64,000 nt of DNA from Bacteroidales bacterium (GTDB taxonomy: Bacteria > Bacteroidota > Bacteroidia > Bacteroidales > UBA12077): assembly GCA_003446015.1 (NCBI GenBank), contig DMBU01000092.1, positions 13,167-77,166 on the forward strand, read 5' to 3'. The notes beneath the pieces were generated by a model. That model did no database searches. It saw only the letters and a program-made list of their open reading frames with translations, and was not told the origin of the DNA. Shown one piece after another: positions 26,820 through 35,829 of the stretch. The position numbers and the translations under genes are program-made. Positions within the stretch are counted from its first letter, which is position 1; each line of letters begins with the position of its first letter.

Positions 26820-28769
26820 ATGTCAGAAAAACTCATTTATAAATTTAAAGATTATTTAATTCAGAATGTAATTAAATCAGAATCTGGTGATTCTGCAAGG
26901 TCGACTGATAAGATTATTAATTCAATTCTTAGAAAAAATATTGTAAAGCCTGTAATTGCCATTAGTACGAATTCAACCTCCCTTGTTATGGGGGTGAGAG
27001 AGTTAAGTGAAAAGATAAACGAATATTTAATCGAACGTGAAATTGAGGCAGAAATTATTCCTGTCGGGAGTTTGGGATTAAGTTCGTTTGAAAATGTAAT
27101 TTCTGTTCAACTGCCTGGAAAGACAAGACTTTTTTATAAAAATGTTTTGCCTGGAAATATTATATCTATTCTGGATGGCACATTTAATAATTTTATTCAG
27201 GAAGAAAATGTTTTTGGTCAATTAAGAGATGATATTCAGGATTCCTGGGAGCAAGTTCCATACTTAGATGAGTTAGCTTATTTTCAAAATCAACAAAGAT
27301 TAATATTAAAAAATTGTGGTTTCATAAACCCTGAGTCCATTGAAGAATATATCGCTACAGGTGGTTATCAGGCATTTTATAAAGTAATAAGCAAAAATAC
27401 ACCTGAAGACGTTTGTAATATTATTGAAGATAGTTTGTTGCGTGGACGTGGAGGAGAAGGCTTTTTAACCGGTAAAAAATGGAAGATTGCGCAAGAAACA
27501 CCCGGTGATCAGAAATATTTAATCTGTAATGCTGGTGAAAGCGACCCGGGAGCATTTATGGAACGATTACTCATTGAAAGTGATCCGCATAAGGTGATCG
27601 AAGGAATTGCAATATCTGCATATGCTATAGGAGCAAAAAAAGCATATATCTACATTGAGGCAGAATATAACCTTGCTATCGAACGAATAAAGAATGCAAT
27701 TGCTCAGGCTAAGGATTTTGGATTGATTGGTCATAATATACTGGAAAGTGGCTATAATCTTGAGATAATAGTAAAAAAAGGAGCCGGAGCTTACGTGTGT
27801 GGCGAAGAAACTGCACTTATAAGCAGTTTGGAAGGAAATCGTGGTAAACCTCGTTCTAAACCTCCTTATCCTGCGGTAAAAGGATTATTTAATCAACCCA
27901 CAATAGTTAATAATGTTGAAACATTAGTAAACATACCGATTATTATTCAAAAAGGCTCAGATTGGTATAAATCGTTAGGAACAAAAGAAAGTAAAGGGAC
28001 AAAGATTTTTTCTATTTCAGGAAAAGTTGAATTCAATGGAATTGTAGAAGTTGAGATGGGTACGAAAATTCGTGACCTTATCTTTAGAGTAGCAGGGGGA
28101 ATTAAAAATGGTAAAAGGTTTAAAGCAGTTCATATTGGAGGACCCTCAGGAGGTAGTTTAACCGAAAAACAACTTGATACCTTAATCGATTATGAATCGG
28201 TAATGCTTGCCGGAACTTCATTAGGTTCTTCTGGAATGATAGTGCTTGATGAAGATAATTGCATCATTGATTTAGTAAAATATTTTATGAATTTCATGCA
28301 AAAAGAGAGTTGTGGTATTTGCATTCCATGCAGAGAAGGGACAAGAAGAATGTATGAAATATTAGAAAATATTAGTAAAAGACCAAATGATGATAATGGG
28401 CATACAACTTTACAACGTTTCAAAGGGGTAATGCAACTTGAAAGTTTAGCCGAAGTATTAAAAGAAACTTCAATGTGTGGGTTAGGTAAAAAAGCCTCAA
28501 ATCCTGTGTTAAGTACACTAAGATGGTTTAGAGAAGAATATGAGGAACATATTTTTGAACGCAATTGTGAGGCAGGTGTTTGTCAGGAATTAAGGACTTT
28601 TGAAATTGATGTTGATTCGTGTAATGGATGCACTTTATGTTCAAAAAGATGCCCTACAGGTGCAATAGTAGGTACTGCTAAAAATGCACATTTTATTGTT
28701 CAAAATAAATGTATTGGATGTGGGATTTGTTACGAAACATGTAAATTTTCTGCTATTACCAGTAAATAA
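26820..28769 (+). CDS. hydB: hydrogenase beta subunit 2 (NuoF-like) with degenerate N-terminal domain
   Basis: A 649-residue flavin subunit. Residues about 35-125 correspond to the thioredoxin-like domain but contain no cysteine (segments PVIAISTNSTSLVMG and PVGSLGLSSFENVISVQL). The flavin/NAD domain follows with RGRGGEGFLTGKKW and NAGESDPGAFMER, each deviating from the form in HydB1 (RGRGGGGFPTG, NADEGDPGAF). The [4Fe-4S] site is SCGICIPCR plus CGLGKK, and the C-terminal ferredoxin is CNGCTLCSKRCP and CIGCGICYETC. The altered nucleotide-binding loops may change NAD(H) affinity. It lies 18 bp before hydA2. Confidence 0.92.
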   Translation: MSEKLIYKFKDYLIQNVIKSESGDSARSTDKIINSILRKNIVKPVIAISTNSTSLVMGVRELSEKINEYLIEREIEAEIIPVGSLGLSSFENVISVQLPGKTRLFYKNVLPGNIISILDGTFNNFIQEENVFGQLRDDIQDSWEQVPYLDELAYFQNQQRLILKNCGFINPESIEEYIATGGYQAFYKVISKNTPEDVCNIIEDSLLRGRGGEGFLTGKKWKIAQETPGDQKYLICNAGESDPGAFMERLLIESDPHKVIEGIAISAYAIGAKKAYIYIEAEYNLAIERIKNAIAQAKDFGLIGHNILESGYNLEIIVKKGAGAYVCGEETALISSLEGNRGKPRSKPPYPAVKGLFNQPTIVNNVETLVNIPIIIQKGSDWYKSLGTKESKGTKIFSISGKVEFNGIVEVEMGTKIRDLIFRVAGGIKNGKRFKAVHIGGPSGGSLTEKQLDTLIDYESVMLAGTSLGSSGMIVLDEDNCIIDLVKYFMNFMQKESCGICIPCREGTRRMYEILENISKRPNDDNGHTTLQRFKGVMQLESLAEVLKETSMCGLGKKASNPVLSTLRWFREEYEEHIFERNCEAGVCQELRTFEIDVDSCNGCTLCSKRCPTGAIVGTAKNAHFIVQNKCIGCGICYETCKFSAITSK

Positions 28770-28787
28770 GTATTTATAAAAATTGTT

Positions 28788-30512
28788 ATGTTTATTGATA
28801 TTGAAGTAAATAATAAAAAAGTCAAAGCTAACAGAGGAGAAACTATCCTGGAAGCTCTTAATCGGAATGGTATTAAGGTGCCTACATTATGCCGAATGGA
28901 TGGATTTACTCCAACCGGAGCTTGTCGAATGTGTGTAGTGGAAGTAGAAGGTAAATCTGGTTTAATTCCATCTTGTTCTCATCCAATTCTGGAGTCTATT
29001 AAAATTAAAACGCATTCGCCCAGAGTTACTCAAGCCAGAAAAATGCTTGTGGAGTTGTTACTTTCAAATCATCCCGATGATTGTTTATATTGTGCAAGCA
29101 ATGGAAATTGCGAACTGCAGGATATGGCTGTTGAGCTTAATATAAGAGAAAGAAGAATCTCAGGAGAAAAATCTAAATCGAATATTGATCAATCAAATCC
29201 GGCAATTGTTCGGGAGCCTTCAAAATGTATTTTATGCGGTAGGTGTGTAAGAGTTTGTGAAGAGATAATGGATGTATCCACTTTTGATTTCTACAAACGT
29301 GGCAACAATACTGCTATTGCCACAAGTATGAATAAAGATCTTAACTTTTCGAATTGTATTAATTGTGGTCAGTGTATTTTAGTTTGTCCAACGGGTGCTT
29401 TAACAGAAAAAACCAACTTCGATATTGTTCAGCAAATGCTAAATAATGATGATGCAATGGTTGTTGTTCAGTATTCTCCTGATATTGCGATTGCATTATC
29501 TGATGAATTGGACATAAGACCAGGAAGAGATATTAACGGTATTTTAAATGCTGTTTTACGACGAATAGGATTTAAAAAGGTTTTTGATACTTCTTTTGCA
29601 ACAGATATTGCAATTTATGAGCAATCTGCTGAGCTGGCCGACAGAATAATAAATGATGAAAATCTCCCAATGATAAGCAGTTGCTGTCCAGCATGGATTA
29701 AACATATGGAACAGACACATCCCGATATGATTGATTTGGTTTCAACAACCAAGTCGGCTCAACAAATTCTTGGGACTTTAATAAAAAGCTACTATGCACA
29801 AATGGAGAATATAGCTCCGGAAAAGATTTTCTCAATATCAATAACGCCTTGTACAGCAAAGAAATTTGAAGCACAACGTGAAGAGATGACACGTAAAGGG
29901 ATCTCAGATGTTGATGCGGTATTAACTACTCGCGAACTAATAAAGCTTATAAAACTTTATGGTATTGATGTTAATTCTATTCAAGAAGAAATGGCCGATA
30001 AGCCTTTCAGTACAAGAAGTTCGGCAGCAAAATTAGTATCAGCTACAGGAGGCCTGGCCGAAGGTATTTTACGCACATTAAATTATCATCTTACTGGTAA
30101 AGAATTGTCTAATCTTAAAATTACAAAATTAAGAGGATTAAAAGACCGGAAAGAAGTACAAATTAAAATTGGTACACAAGAAATAGGTATTGCTGCAATT
30201 AGCGGGTTAAAAGAAGCAAATAAAATTATTGCTGAAGTACGCGATGGGAAAAGTAACATTCATTTTATTGAAATAATGGCATGCCCCGGGGGGTGTATAA
30301 ATGGGGGAGGGCAACCTTTCAAAAATGATGAAAAAACCATTAAAGGAAGATCTAAATATATTTATGATTTGGATGAAAAAGAAGCAATTAATGTTGCACA
30401 TAAAAATTCAAAAATGATCACTCTTTATAATGAGTTTCTTGAAGAACCTTTATCAGAAAAATGCATAAAGTTACTCCATACGAATTATAGCAAACGCGAT
30501 GTATTATTGTAA
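28788..30512 (+). CDS. hydA: [FeFe] hydrogenase catalytic subunit 2, with altered active-site residues
   Basis: A 574-residue protein, the same length as Clostridium pasteurianum CpI and in register with its numbering. Domains in order: [2Fe-2S], His-Cys cluster HPDDCLYCASNGNCELQ, two-cluster ferredoxin (CILCGRCVRVC, CINCGQCILVCP), H-cluster domain. Ligands C300, C355, C499 and C503 and the relay C299 are present. By my alignment the proton-path E279 is Q (IYEQSAELADRI), while E282 and S319 are kept, and the H-cluster neighbour M353 is T (TPCTAKKFE). It should bind an H-cluster, but rate or bias may differ from HydA1. The next gene is a sensory hydrogenase fused to a kinase. Confidence 0.93.
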   Translation: MFIDIEVNNKKVKANRGETILEALNRNGIKVPTLCRMDGFTPTGACRMCVVEVEGKSGLIPSCSHPILESIKIKTHSPRVTQARKMLVELLLSNHPDDCLYCASNGNCELQDMAVELNIRERRISGEKSKSNIDQSNPAIVREPSKCILCGRCVRVCEEIMDVSTFDFYKRGNNTAIATSMNKDLNFSNCINCGQCILVCPTGALTEKTNFDIVQQMLNNDDAMVVVQYSPDIAIALSDELDIRPGRDINGILNAVLRRIGFKKVFDTSFATDIAIYEQSAELADRIINDENLPMISSCCPAWIKHMEQTHPDMIDLVSTTKSAQQILGTLIKSYYAQMENIAPEKIFSISITPCTAKKFEAQREEMTRKGISDVDAVLTTRELIKLIKLYGIDVNSIQEEMADKPFSTRSSAAKLVSATGGLAEGILRTLNYHLTGKELSNLKITKLRGLKDRKEVQIKIGTQEIGIAAISGLKEANKIIAEVRDGKSNIHFIEIMACPGGCINGGGQPFKNDEKTIKGRSKYIYDLDEKEAINVAHKNSKMITLYNEFLEEPLSEKCIKLLHTNYSKRDVLL

Positions 30513-30526
30513 TTTTCTTAAAACAA

Positions 30527-32509
30527 ATGGCTAATACAGACAGGGATTTAGTTTATACTTTAAAAAACAGATGCAGGGTATGTTATACCTGCGTTAGAGA
30601 ATGTCCTGCCAAAGCCATTAAAATTATAAATGGTCAGGCTGAGGTGCTGAATGAACGTTGCATTGTTTGCGGGAATTGCACAAAGGTTTGCAGTCAGGGA
30701 GCAAAGGTTTATTTAAATACTGTGGACCATGTAAACAGTTTGTTAAAAAACGGAAGAAAAAATATAGCCATAATAGCACCTAGTTTCCCTGCAGAATTTA
30801 AGGAGATTGCAAATTATAAGATTTTTGTTTCGATGGTCAGATCTATCGGGTTTGACATCGTTTCTGAAGTAGCTTTCGGAGCAGATTTGGTTGCTAAAAA
30901 GTATCGCAAATTAATTGAGAATGGTGATGGAAGATGTTACATTTCTTCCGATTGCCCTGCCGTAGTTTCTTATATTGAACATTATCATTCTGCTTTGGTA
31001 AAGGATTTGGTGCCGGTTGCATCTCCTATGGTAGTTATGTCGAGGGTAATGAAGAAAAAATATGAAGATGATATCAACTTAATTTTTATTGGACCTTGTG
31101 TTGCTAAAAAATCTGAAAGCGATGAAGTAGATGAAATGATTACCTTTACTGAGTTGCGAAGTGTTTTTGAGCAAAAAGGAATTACTCAAAAAACGGTACA
31201 ACCAACCGATTTTGATCCCCCATTGGGTGGCAAAGGAGCTATTTTCCCTGTTAGCAGGGGGCTTTTACAAACAGCTGGAATTACCGATGATGTTTTCGAT
31301 GGTAATATTATTGTTGCAGAAGGACGCAATAATTTTCAAGAGGCAATAAAGGAATTTGAAGATGGATTACTCCGTTCACAACATCTGGAATTGTTGAGTT
31401 GTGAAGGATGTATTATGGGACCTGGAATGTCGCCAAATGGTAAACACTATACTCGTCGAATACTTATAAATAATTACGTTCAAAAAAAGATTAATAGCCT
31501 GAATGAAACGGAGTGGCAAAAGCAGATTGATGAATATTTCGATATAGACTTATCAGCCCAATTTGAGCCTAAGCGAAAATCTTTGAAATTTCCCGACTGG
31601 AACGAAATTCAGAAAGTGCTAGAATCCATGGGTAAAAAAGATCCCAAAGATCACCTGAATTGTGGTGCTTGTGGCTACGAAACATGCGAAGAACATGCTA
31701 CAGCTATCGTTCAGGGCCTAGCAGAAAACGAAATGTGTTTACCATACACCATTGAGAAATTACATAATTCAGTGAACGAACTTGCCATCACAAACGATAA
31801 GTTAACATCTATTCAACAAGCTTTAAAGCAATCTGAGAAAATGGCTAGTATGGGTCAGCTATCTGCAGGGATAGCACATGAGTTAAATAATCCATTGGGT
31901 GTAGTCATTATGTATGCTAACATTTTACTTGAAGAAGCTCCCAAGGATTCACAAATACAAAAAGACCTTAAGTTGATTGTTGACCAAACCAACAGGTGTA
32001 AGAAAATTGTTGGTGGATTACTTAATTTTGCCCGAAAAAATCAGGTAAACTCTTCGAATACGAATATTATTGATCTGGTTGAGCATAGTATTCAGGCTGT
32101 TATTATTCCCAAAAAGATTAAAATTGAAATTGATTCCTCAACCTTAAAAGATCCTTATGTGATGCTGGATTATGAGCAAATGACTCAGGTTCTTACAAAT
32201 CTTATTAAAAATGCAATCGATGCAATGCCTAAAGGAGGTAACATCAAAATTACATTAGAGGATAAAAATGATGATGTTATTTTTTGCGTGAAGGATTCAG
32301 GAATTGGTATTGATAATGAATCTTTAGAAAAGATTTTTGAGCCTTTTTATACAACCAAAGGAATTGGAAAAGGAACCGGATTGGGATTAGCTACAGCATA
32401 TGGAATAGTAAAAATGCACAAGGGGAAAATATCTGTTTTTTCAAATAACGAGCCTGAAAAAGAACCAACCGGAACCGAATTTAAAATTTCAATCCCTCGA
32501 TTTCAATAA
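30527..32509 (+). CDS. hydS: sensory [FeFe] hydrogenase fused to a histidine kinase
   Basis: A 660-residue hybrid. Residues 1-60 form a complete two-cluster ferredoxin (C16/C19/C22/C26 and C45/C48/C51/C55). The H-cluster domain (about 75-360) has SSDCPAV (D142 in place of the relay cysteine, ligand C143), GPCVAKK (C191) and CEGCIMGPG (C292, C295). A four-cysteine Fe-S domain (CGACGYETC with a later C) ends near residue 405, a coiled coil follows, then a HisKA domain with H451 in GIAHELNNPL and a HATPase domain (DSGIGI, GTGLGLA). Unlike HydS at 23914-25776 it has no PAS domain. A response-regulator gene starts 16 bp after the stop. Together these indicate direct coupling of H2 or redox state to phosphotransfer, an inference from architecture. 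Confidence 0.92.
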   Translation: MANTDRDLVYTLKNRCRVCYTCVRECPAKAIKIINGQAEVLNERCIVCGNCTKVCSQGAKVYLNTVDHVNSLLKNGRKNIAIIAPSFPAEFKEIANYKIFVSMVRSIGFDIVSEVAFGADLVAKKYRKLIENGDGRCYISSDCPAVVSYIEHYHSALVKDLVPVASPMVVMSRVMKKKYEDDINLIFIGPCVAKKSESDEVDEMITFTELRSVFEQKGITQKTVQPTDFDPPLGGKGAIFPVSRGLLQTAGITDDVFDGNIIVAEGRNNFQEAIKEFEDGLLRSQHLELLSCEGCIMGPGMSPNGKHYTRRILINNYVQKKINSLNETEWQKQIDEYFDIDLSAQFEPKRKSLKFPDWNEIQKVLESMGKKDPKDHLNCGACGYETCEEHATAIVQGLAENEMCLPYTIEKLHNSVNELAITNDKLTSIQQALKQSEKMASMGQLSAGIAHELNNPLGVVIMYANILLEEAPKDSQIQKDLKLIVDQTNRCKKIVGGLLNFARKNQVNSSNTNIIDLVEHSIQAVIIPKKIKIEIDSSTLKDPYVMLDYEQMTQVLTNLIKNAIDAMPKGGNIKITLEDKNDDVIFCVKDSGIGIDNESLEKIFEPFYTTKGIGKGTGLGLATAYGIVKMHKGKISVFSNNEPEKEPTGTEFKISIPRFQ

Positions 32510-32525
32510 TTTAAAGTAATGCATT

Positions 32526-32921
32526 ATGGCCGAAAATAAAAAACTTATATTAATTGCTGATGATGATGAAGACTATTTGTTTCAGATGGAACTTTTTATA
32601 AAAAGTTTTGGCTTTGAAGTATTAAAAGCACAAAGTCAGAAAGAAGCCGAAGTTTTAATTGAAAACACGAATCCCGATCTGGCAATATTTGATCTGATGA
32701 TGGAAAGAGATGATAGTGGATTCATTTTGTGTTATAAAATGAAACGAAAACATCCTAATGTTCCAATTATTTTAGCTACAGCTGTTGCTTCAGAAACCGG
32801 AATTTCTTTTGGTCTTAGTTCAGATATGGATAAACAATGGATTAAAGCTGATATGTATATGGAAAAGGGAATCCGAAAAGATCAGCTTCATAAAGAAATA
32901 AATAAATTGTTGAAATTATAA
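32526..32921 (+). CDS. single-domain response regulator
   Basis: A 131-residue CheY-like receiver with the acidic pocket IADDDED at the N-terminus and phospho-acceptor D56 in IFDLMMERDD. The last ~30 residues are atypical: the usual conserved lysine region is KADMYMEKGI. No output domain. It is the likely first phosphorylation target of the hydrogenase-kinase directly upstream. Confidence 0.87.
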   Translation: MAENKKLILIADDDEDYLFQMELFIKSFGFEVLKAQSQKEAEVLIENTNPDLAIFDLMMERDDSGFILCYKMKRKHPNVPIILATAVASETGISFGLSSDMDKQWIKADMYMEKGIRKDQLHKEINKLLKL

Positions 32922-32926
32922 GGTTG

Positions 32927-32961
32927 AAGACCTAACGGGTTTTCAAAATCTGTTAGGTCTT
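32927..32961. repeat. palindromic intergenic hairpin
   Basis: AAGACCTAAC at 32927-32936 pairs with GTTAGGTCTT at 32952-32961. The loop extends the symmetry (GGGTTTTC/AAAATCTG partly pairs). It lies between two response-regulator genes of one operon and has no strong T run, so it looks like a repeated extragenic palindrome or a partial attenuator rather than a full terminator. Confidence 0.55.
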
Positions 32962-32976
32962 ATAAAATAGAATTAA

Positions 32977-34095
32977 ATGAAAAATCTAAACGTTTTAGTT
33001 GTTGATGATGAACCGGGAATTAGATCTGGGGTGAGTAGAATCTTAAGTAACTTTACCGTAAGCTATCCCTTTATGGATGCGGATATTGGCTTCAATGTAA
33101 TAGAGGCAGAAACTGGAGAGGATGCAATTGAAATAATAAATTCTGATCTAATTGAAATTGTTTTACTTGATAACAAGTTACCTGGTATTCAAGGTACTGA
33201 TGTTTTGGACTTTATTAATAAAAACAGGCCAGACATCCTGGTAATGATGATAACATCATATGCATCGCTGGAGCTTGCTGTGAAAGCTACAAATAATGGA
33301 GCTTATGATTTTATCCCAAAACCTTTTACTCCTCAGGAGTTGAAATCATCTCTGGAAAACGTTTCTAAACACCTCTTTCTTCGTGGCATGACAAAGAAAA
33401 TGCATAAAGAAGGAAAAGAGATCCGATTTCAGTTTTTATCCGTTTTATCGCATGAATTAAAAGCTCCTTTAAACGCTATTGAAGGTTATTTGCGTTTAAT
33501 GCAAGATAAAGGTGCTGGCGAAAATATTGCTGATTATGAGCAGATGATTGATAGATCTTTGCAAAGAATTAAAGGAATGCGCAATTTGATTATGGATTTA
33601 CTTGATTTAACCAAAATAAAGTTTGAGAAGAAAACTGAGAAATTTCAATTAATCAAAGTAAAAGATATAGCACAAAATGCAATTGAGGCAATTAACCCTT
33701 ACGCTATTCAAAAAGATGTAGAGATAAAATTAACGGATTTGAATAATGTAGAAATGAATGCTGATCCCGGTGATATAGAAATCTTATTTAATAATTTAGT
33801 TTCTAATGCTGTAAAATACAATGTTGATGGAGGCAAGGTCGAGGTTATTGTTAAAACCGTTCGTAACAAATTGAATATTGTCGTAAAAGATACAGGAATT
33901 GGAATGACAAATGATGAGATCAAAAAATTATTTGATGAATTTTTCAGAGTGAAAAATGAGCAAACAAAACATATAACCGGAAGCGGTTTGGGATTGTCAA
34001 TCGTAAAACGTGTAGTCGATTTATATAATGGTGAAATAAATGTTCAAAGTAATGTTGGCAAAGGATCAACTTTTACTGTAGTATTGCCAATGTAA
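32977..34095 (+). CDS. response regulator-histidine kinase hybrid
   Basis: A 372-residue cytoplasmic protein with an N-terminal receiver (VVDDEPG; phospho-acceptor D65 in LLDNKLPG; lysine in IPKPF) and a C-terminal kinase: H159 in LSVLSHELKAPLNAI, N-box NNLVSNAVKYN, and ATP-lid motifs DTGIGMT and GSGLGLSIV. It can both receive and emit phosphoryl groups, so it probably extends the relay that starts with the hydrogenase-kinase. No DNA-binding output is visible, so the final target is unknown. It lies 41 bp before rex. Confidence 0.9.
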   Translation: MKNLNVLVVDDEPGIRSGVSRILSNFTVSYPFMDADIGFNVIEAETGEDAIEIINSDLIEIVLLDNKLPGIQGTDVLDFINKNRPDILVMMITSYASLELAVKATNNGAYDFIPKPFTPQELKSSLENVSKHLFLRGMTKKMHKEGKEIRFQFLSVLSHELKAPLNAIEGYLRLMQDKGAGENIADYEQMIDRSLQRIKGMRNLIMDLLDLTKIKFEKKTEKFQLIKVKDIAQNAIEAINPYAIQKDVEIKLTDLNNVEMNADPGDIEILFNNLVSNAVKYNVDGGKVEVIVKTVRNKLNIVVKDTGIGMTNDEIKKLFDEFFRVKNEQTKHITGSGLGLSIVKRVVDLYNGEINVQSNVGKGSTFTVVLPM

Positions 34096-34136
34096 TTTTT
34101 TTTTGTAAATTACCGAGTTAAATAATCTTGAAAATT

Positions 34137-34763
34137 ATGAATAGACTTCCAGAAAAAACAATAGGAAGATTAAGTGAATATAGAAGGACATTACTTATCT
34201 GTTTAGCCGATGGCAAAACGCATATATATTCTCATGAACTGGCTAATTTACACAATATAACTGCGGTACAGGTTCGGCGTGATATTATGTTAATTGGTTA
34301 TTCAACCACATTAAAAAAAGGCTATGATGTAAAAGCATTAATTGATGTAATTGGAGATATTATTGACACAGAAAAGGGCCTGAATGCTGCTGTTATTGGT
34401 ATTGGTAATCTGGGTCGCGCCATTACAACTTATTTTAATGGCAAACGAACAAAACTTAAAATTGCTGCAACATTTGATGTTGATCCTGAAAAGGCAAATC
34501 GGGTAATTTCAGGGGTTAAATGTTATCCAATGAGCGATTTAGATAAAATAATAAAGGAAAAAAATATTTCAATTGGAATTCTTACGGTTCCACCTGAACA
34601 TGCTTCGCCAGTAGCTGAAACTCTTATCATGGCAGGTATTAAGGGGATTTTAAATTACACTTCAACTCCATTAAATGTTTCACCAAATGTTTATTTGGAA
34701 GAATATGACATGGTAACTTCATTGGAAAAAGTAGCTTATTTTGTAAAACAAATTGATAAATAA
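34137..34763 (+). CDS. rex: redox-sensing transcriptional repressor Rex
   Basis: A 208-residue Rex protein: N-terminal winged helix (RLSEYRRTLLICLADGKTHI, with the recognition part ITAVQVRRDIMLIGY) and a C-terminal Rossmann domain with AVIGIGNLGRA that senses the NADH/NAD+ ratio. An upstream TTG at 34128 is less likely than the ATG at 34137. Its gene ends the hydrogenase operon 2 set and three promoters in this window carry matching palindromes, including its own operon, so negative autoregulation is likely. Confidence 0.93.
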   Translation: MNRLPEKTIGRLSEYRRTLLICLADGKTHIYSHELANLHNITAVQVRRDIMLIGYSTTLKKGYDVKALIDVIGDIIDTEKGLNAAVIGIGNLGRAITTYFNGKRTKLKIAATFDVDPEKANRVISGVKCYPMSDLDKIIKEKNISIGILTVPPEHASPVAETLIMAGIKGILNYTSTPLNVSPNVYLEEYDMVTSLEKVAYFVKQIDK

Positions 34764-34841
34764 GTGATTTGTGAATAGTGATTTTTGAATAGTTTTAATT
34801 TACTTTTCATCATTCGCCATTCATTGTTCAAAAAAAAGAGT

Positions 34842-35774
34842 ATGCGGATACATCGAGATTTTGATACTTTAGGAAGCATTAAAAACCCTGTTGTTACAAC
34901 CGGTACGTTCGATGGTGTGCATATCGGGCATAAAGTTATCGTTGACCGACTAAATACTTTAGCTAAGAAAATTAAAGGCGAATCAGTTTTAATCACTTTT
35001 CACCCACATCCAAGAATTGTTTTATATCCTGAATCAGCCGGGAAGAAACTGCAGTTAATTAACTCGCAGAAAGAAAAGATTCAGCTTTTCGAAAAAACCG
35101 GATTAGACCATTTGGTAATTATCAACTTCACAAAAGAATTTGCGCAAACTACATCTCAGCAATTTGTTGAGGAGATATTATTAGGAAAACTTCACGCAAA
35201 GATTATCATTGTTGGTTTTAATCATCACTTTGGACATAATCGCGAAGGAGATTATTCTTATTTGTACGAGTTAACAAAAACACACGATTTTAAAGTTGAG
35301 GAAATTCCAGAACAAGATTTGGAGAATGAAACAGTAAGCTCAACAATAATTCGGAAAGCATTATCAGAAGGTCGTGTACAAAGAGCAAATGCATACCTCG
35401 ATCACTTTTTTATTATGACAGGTCTGTTAAAAGAAGGAGCCCAAAAATGCAAGGAAATTGGATTTCCAACCTTAGAGTTAATTGTGGAAGAAGATGTGAA
35501 ACTTATTCCCCCTGAAGGTGTTTATGCAATTAGCTTAAACTGCAATCAAAAGAGATATCGCGGTATGTTGAATATCAAAATATATGCAGATTCAGATCGC
35601 CCGGGAATTCAGGTTCATTTATTCGATTACGACACAAATTTCAAATTGATCCATAAAGAGGTAACTCTTACTTTTCATAAAAGAATGAGGGATGAGTTAC
35701 AAATTAACGATGCAAAGGATTTAAAGTATCAACTGGAGCTTGATAAAGCTGAAATTGAAGAGCTAATATATTAG
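34842..35774 (+). CDS. ribF: bifunctional riboflavin kinase/FAD synthetase
   Basis: Makes FMN from riboflavin and FAD from FMN. The 310-residue protein has the nucleotidyltransferase segment TTGTFDGVHIGHKVIVDRL, TFHPHPRIVL, and GFNHHFGHNREGDY, then the kinase domain with GFPTLELIVEED and PPEGVYAISL. The ATG at 34842 gives the normal length; an in-frame TTG at 34785 would add a segment with no family support. It follows rex by 78 bp and may be transcribed with it, which would link flavin supply to the flavoprotein hydrogenases. Confidence 0.94.
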   Translation: MRIHRDFDTLGSIKNPVVTTGTFDGVHIGHKVIVDRLNTLAKKIKGESVLITFHPHPRIVLYPESAGKKLQLINSQKEKIQLFEKTGLDHLVIINFTKEFAQTTSQQFVEEILLGKLHAKIIIVGFNHHFGHNREGDYSYLYELTKTHDFKVEEIPEQDLENETVSSTIIRKALSEGRVQRANAYLDHFFIMTGLLKEGAQKCKEIGFPTLELIVEEDVKLIPPEGVYAISLNCNQKRYRGMLNIKIYADSDRPGIQVHLFDYDTNFKLIHKEVTLTFHKRMRDELQINDAKDLKYQLELDKAEIEELIY

Positions 35775-35804
35775 AATTAAGAATAAATCCGATGTTAAGC
35801 CAGC

Positions 35805-35818
35805 AATTCACAATTCAC
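35805..35818. repeat. heptamer repeat, two units of AATTCAC
   Basis: Two exact units of AATTCAC are adjacent in the spacer between ribF and the convergent ABC ATPase gene. It is the smallest member of a set of 7-bp tandem repeats found in spacers of this window. Confidence 0.5.
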
Positions 35819-35829
35819 TGAACTCACAA

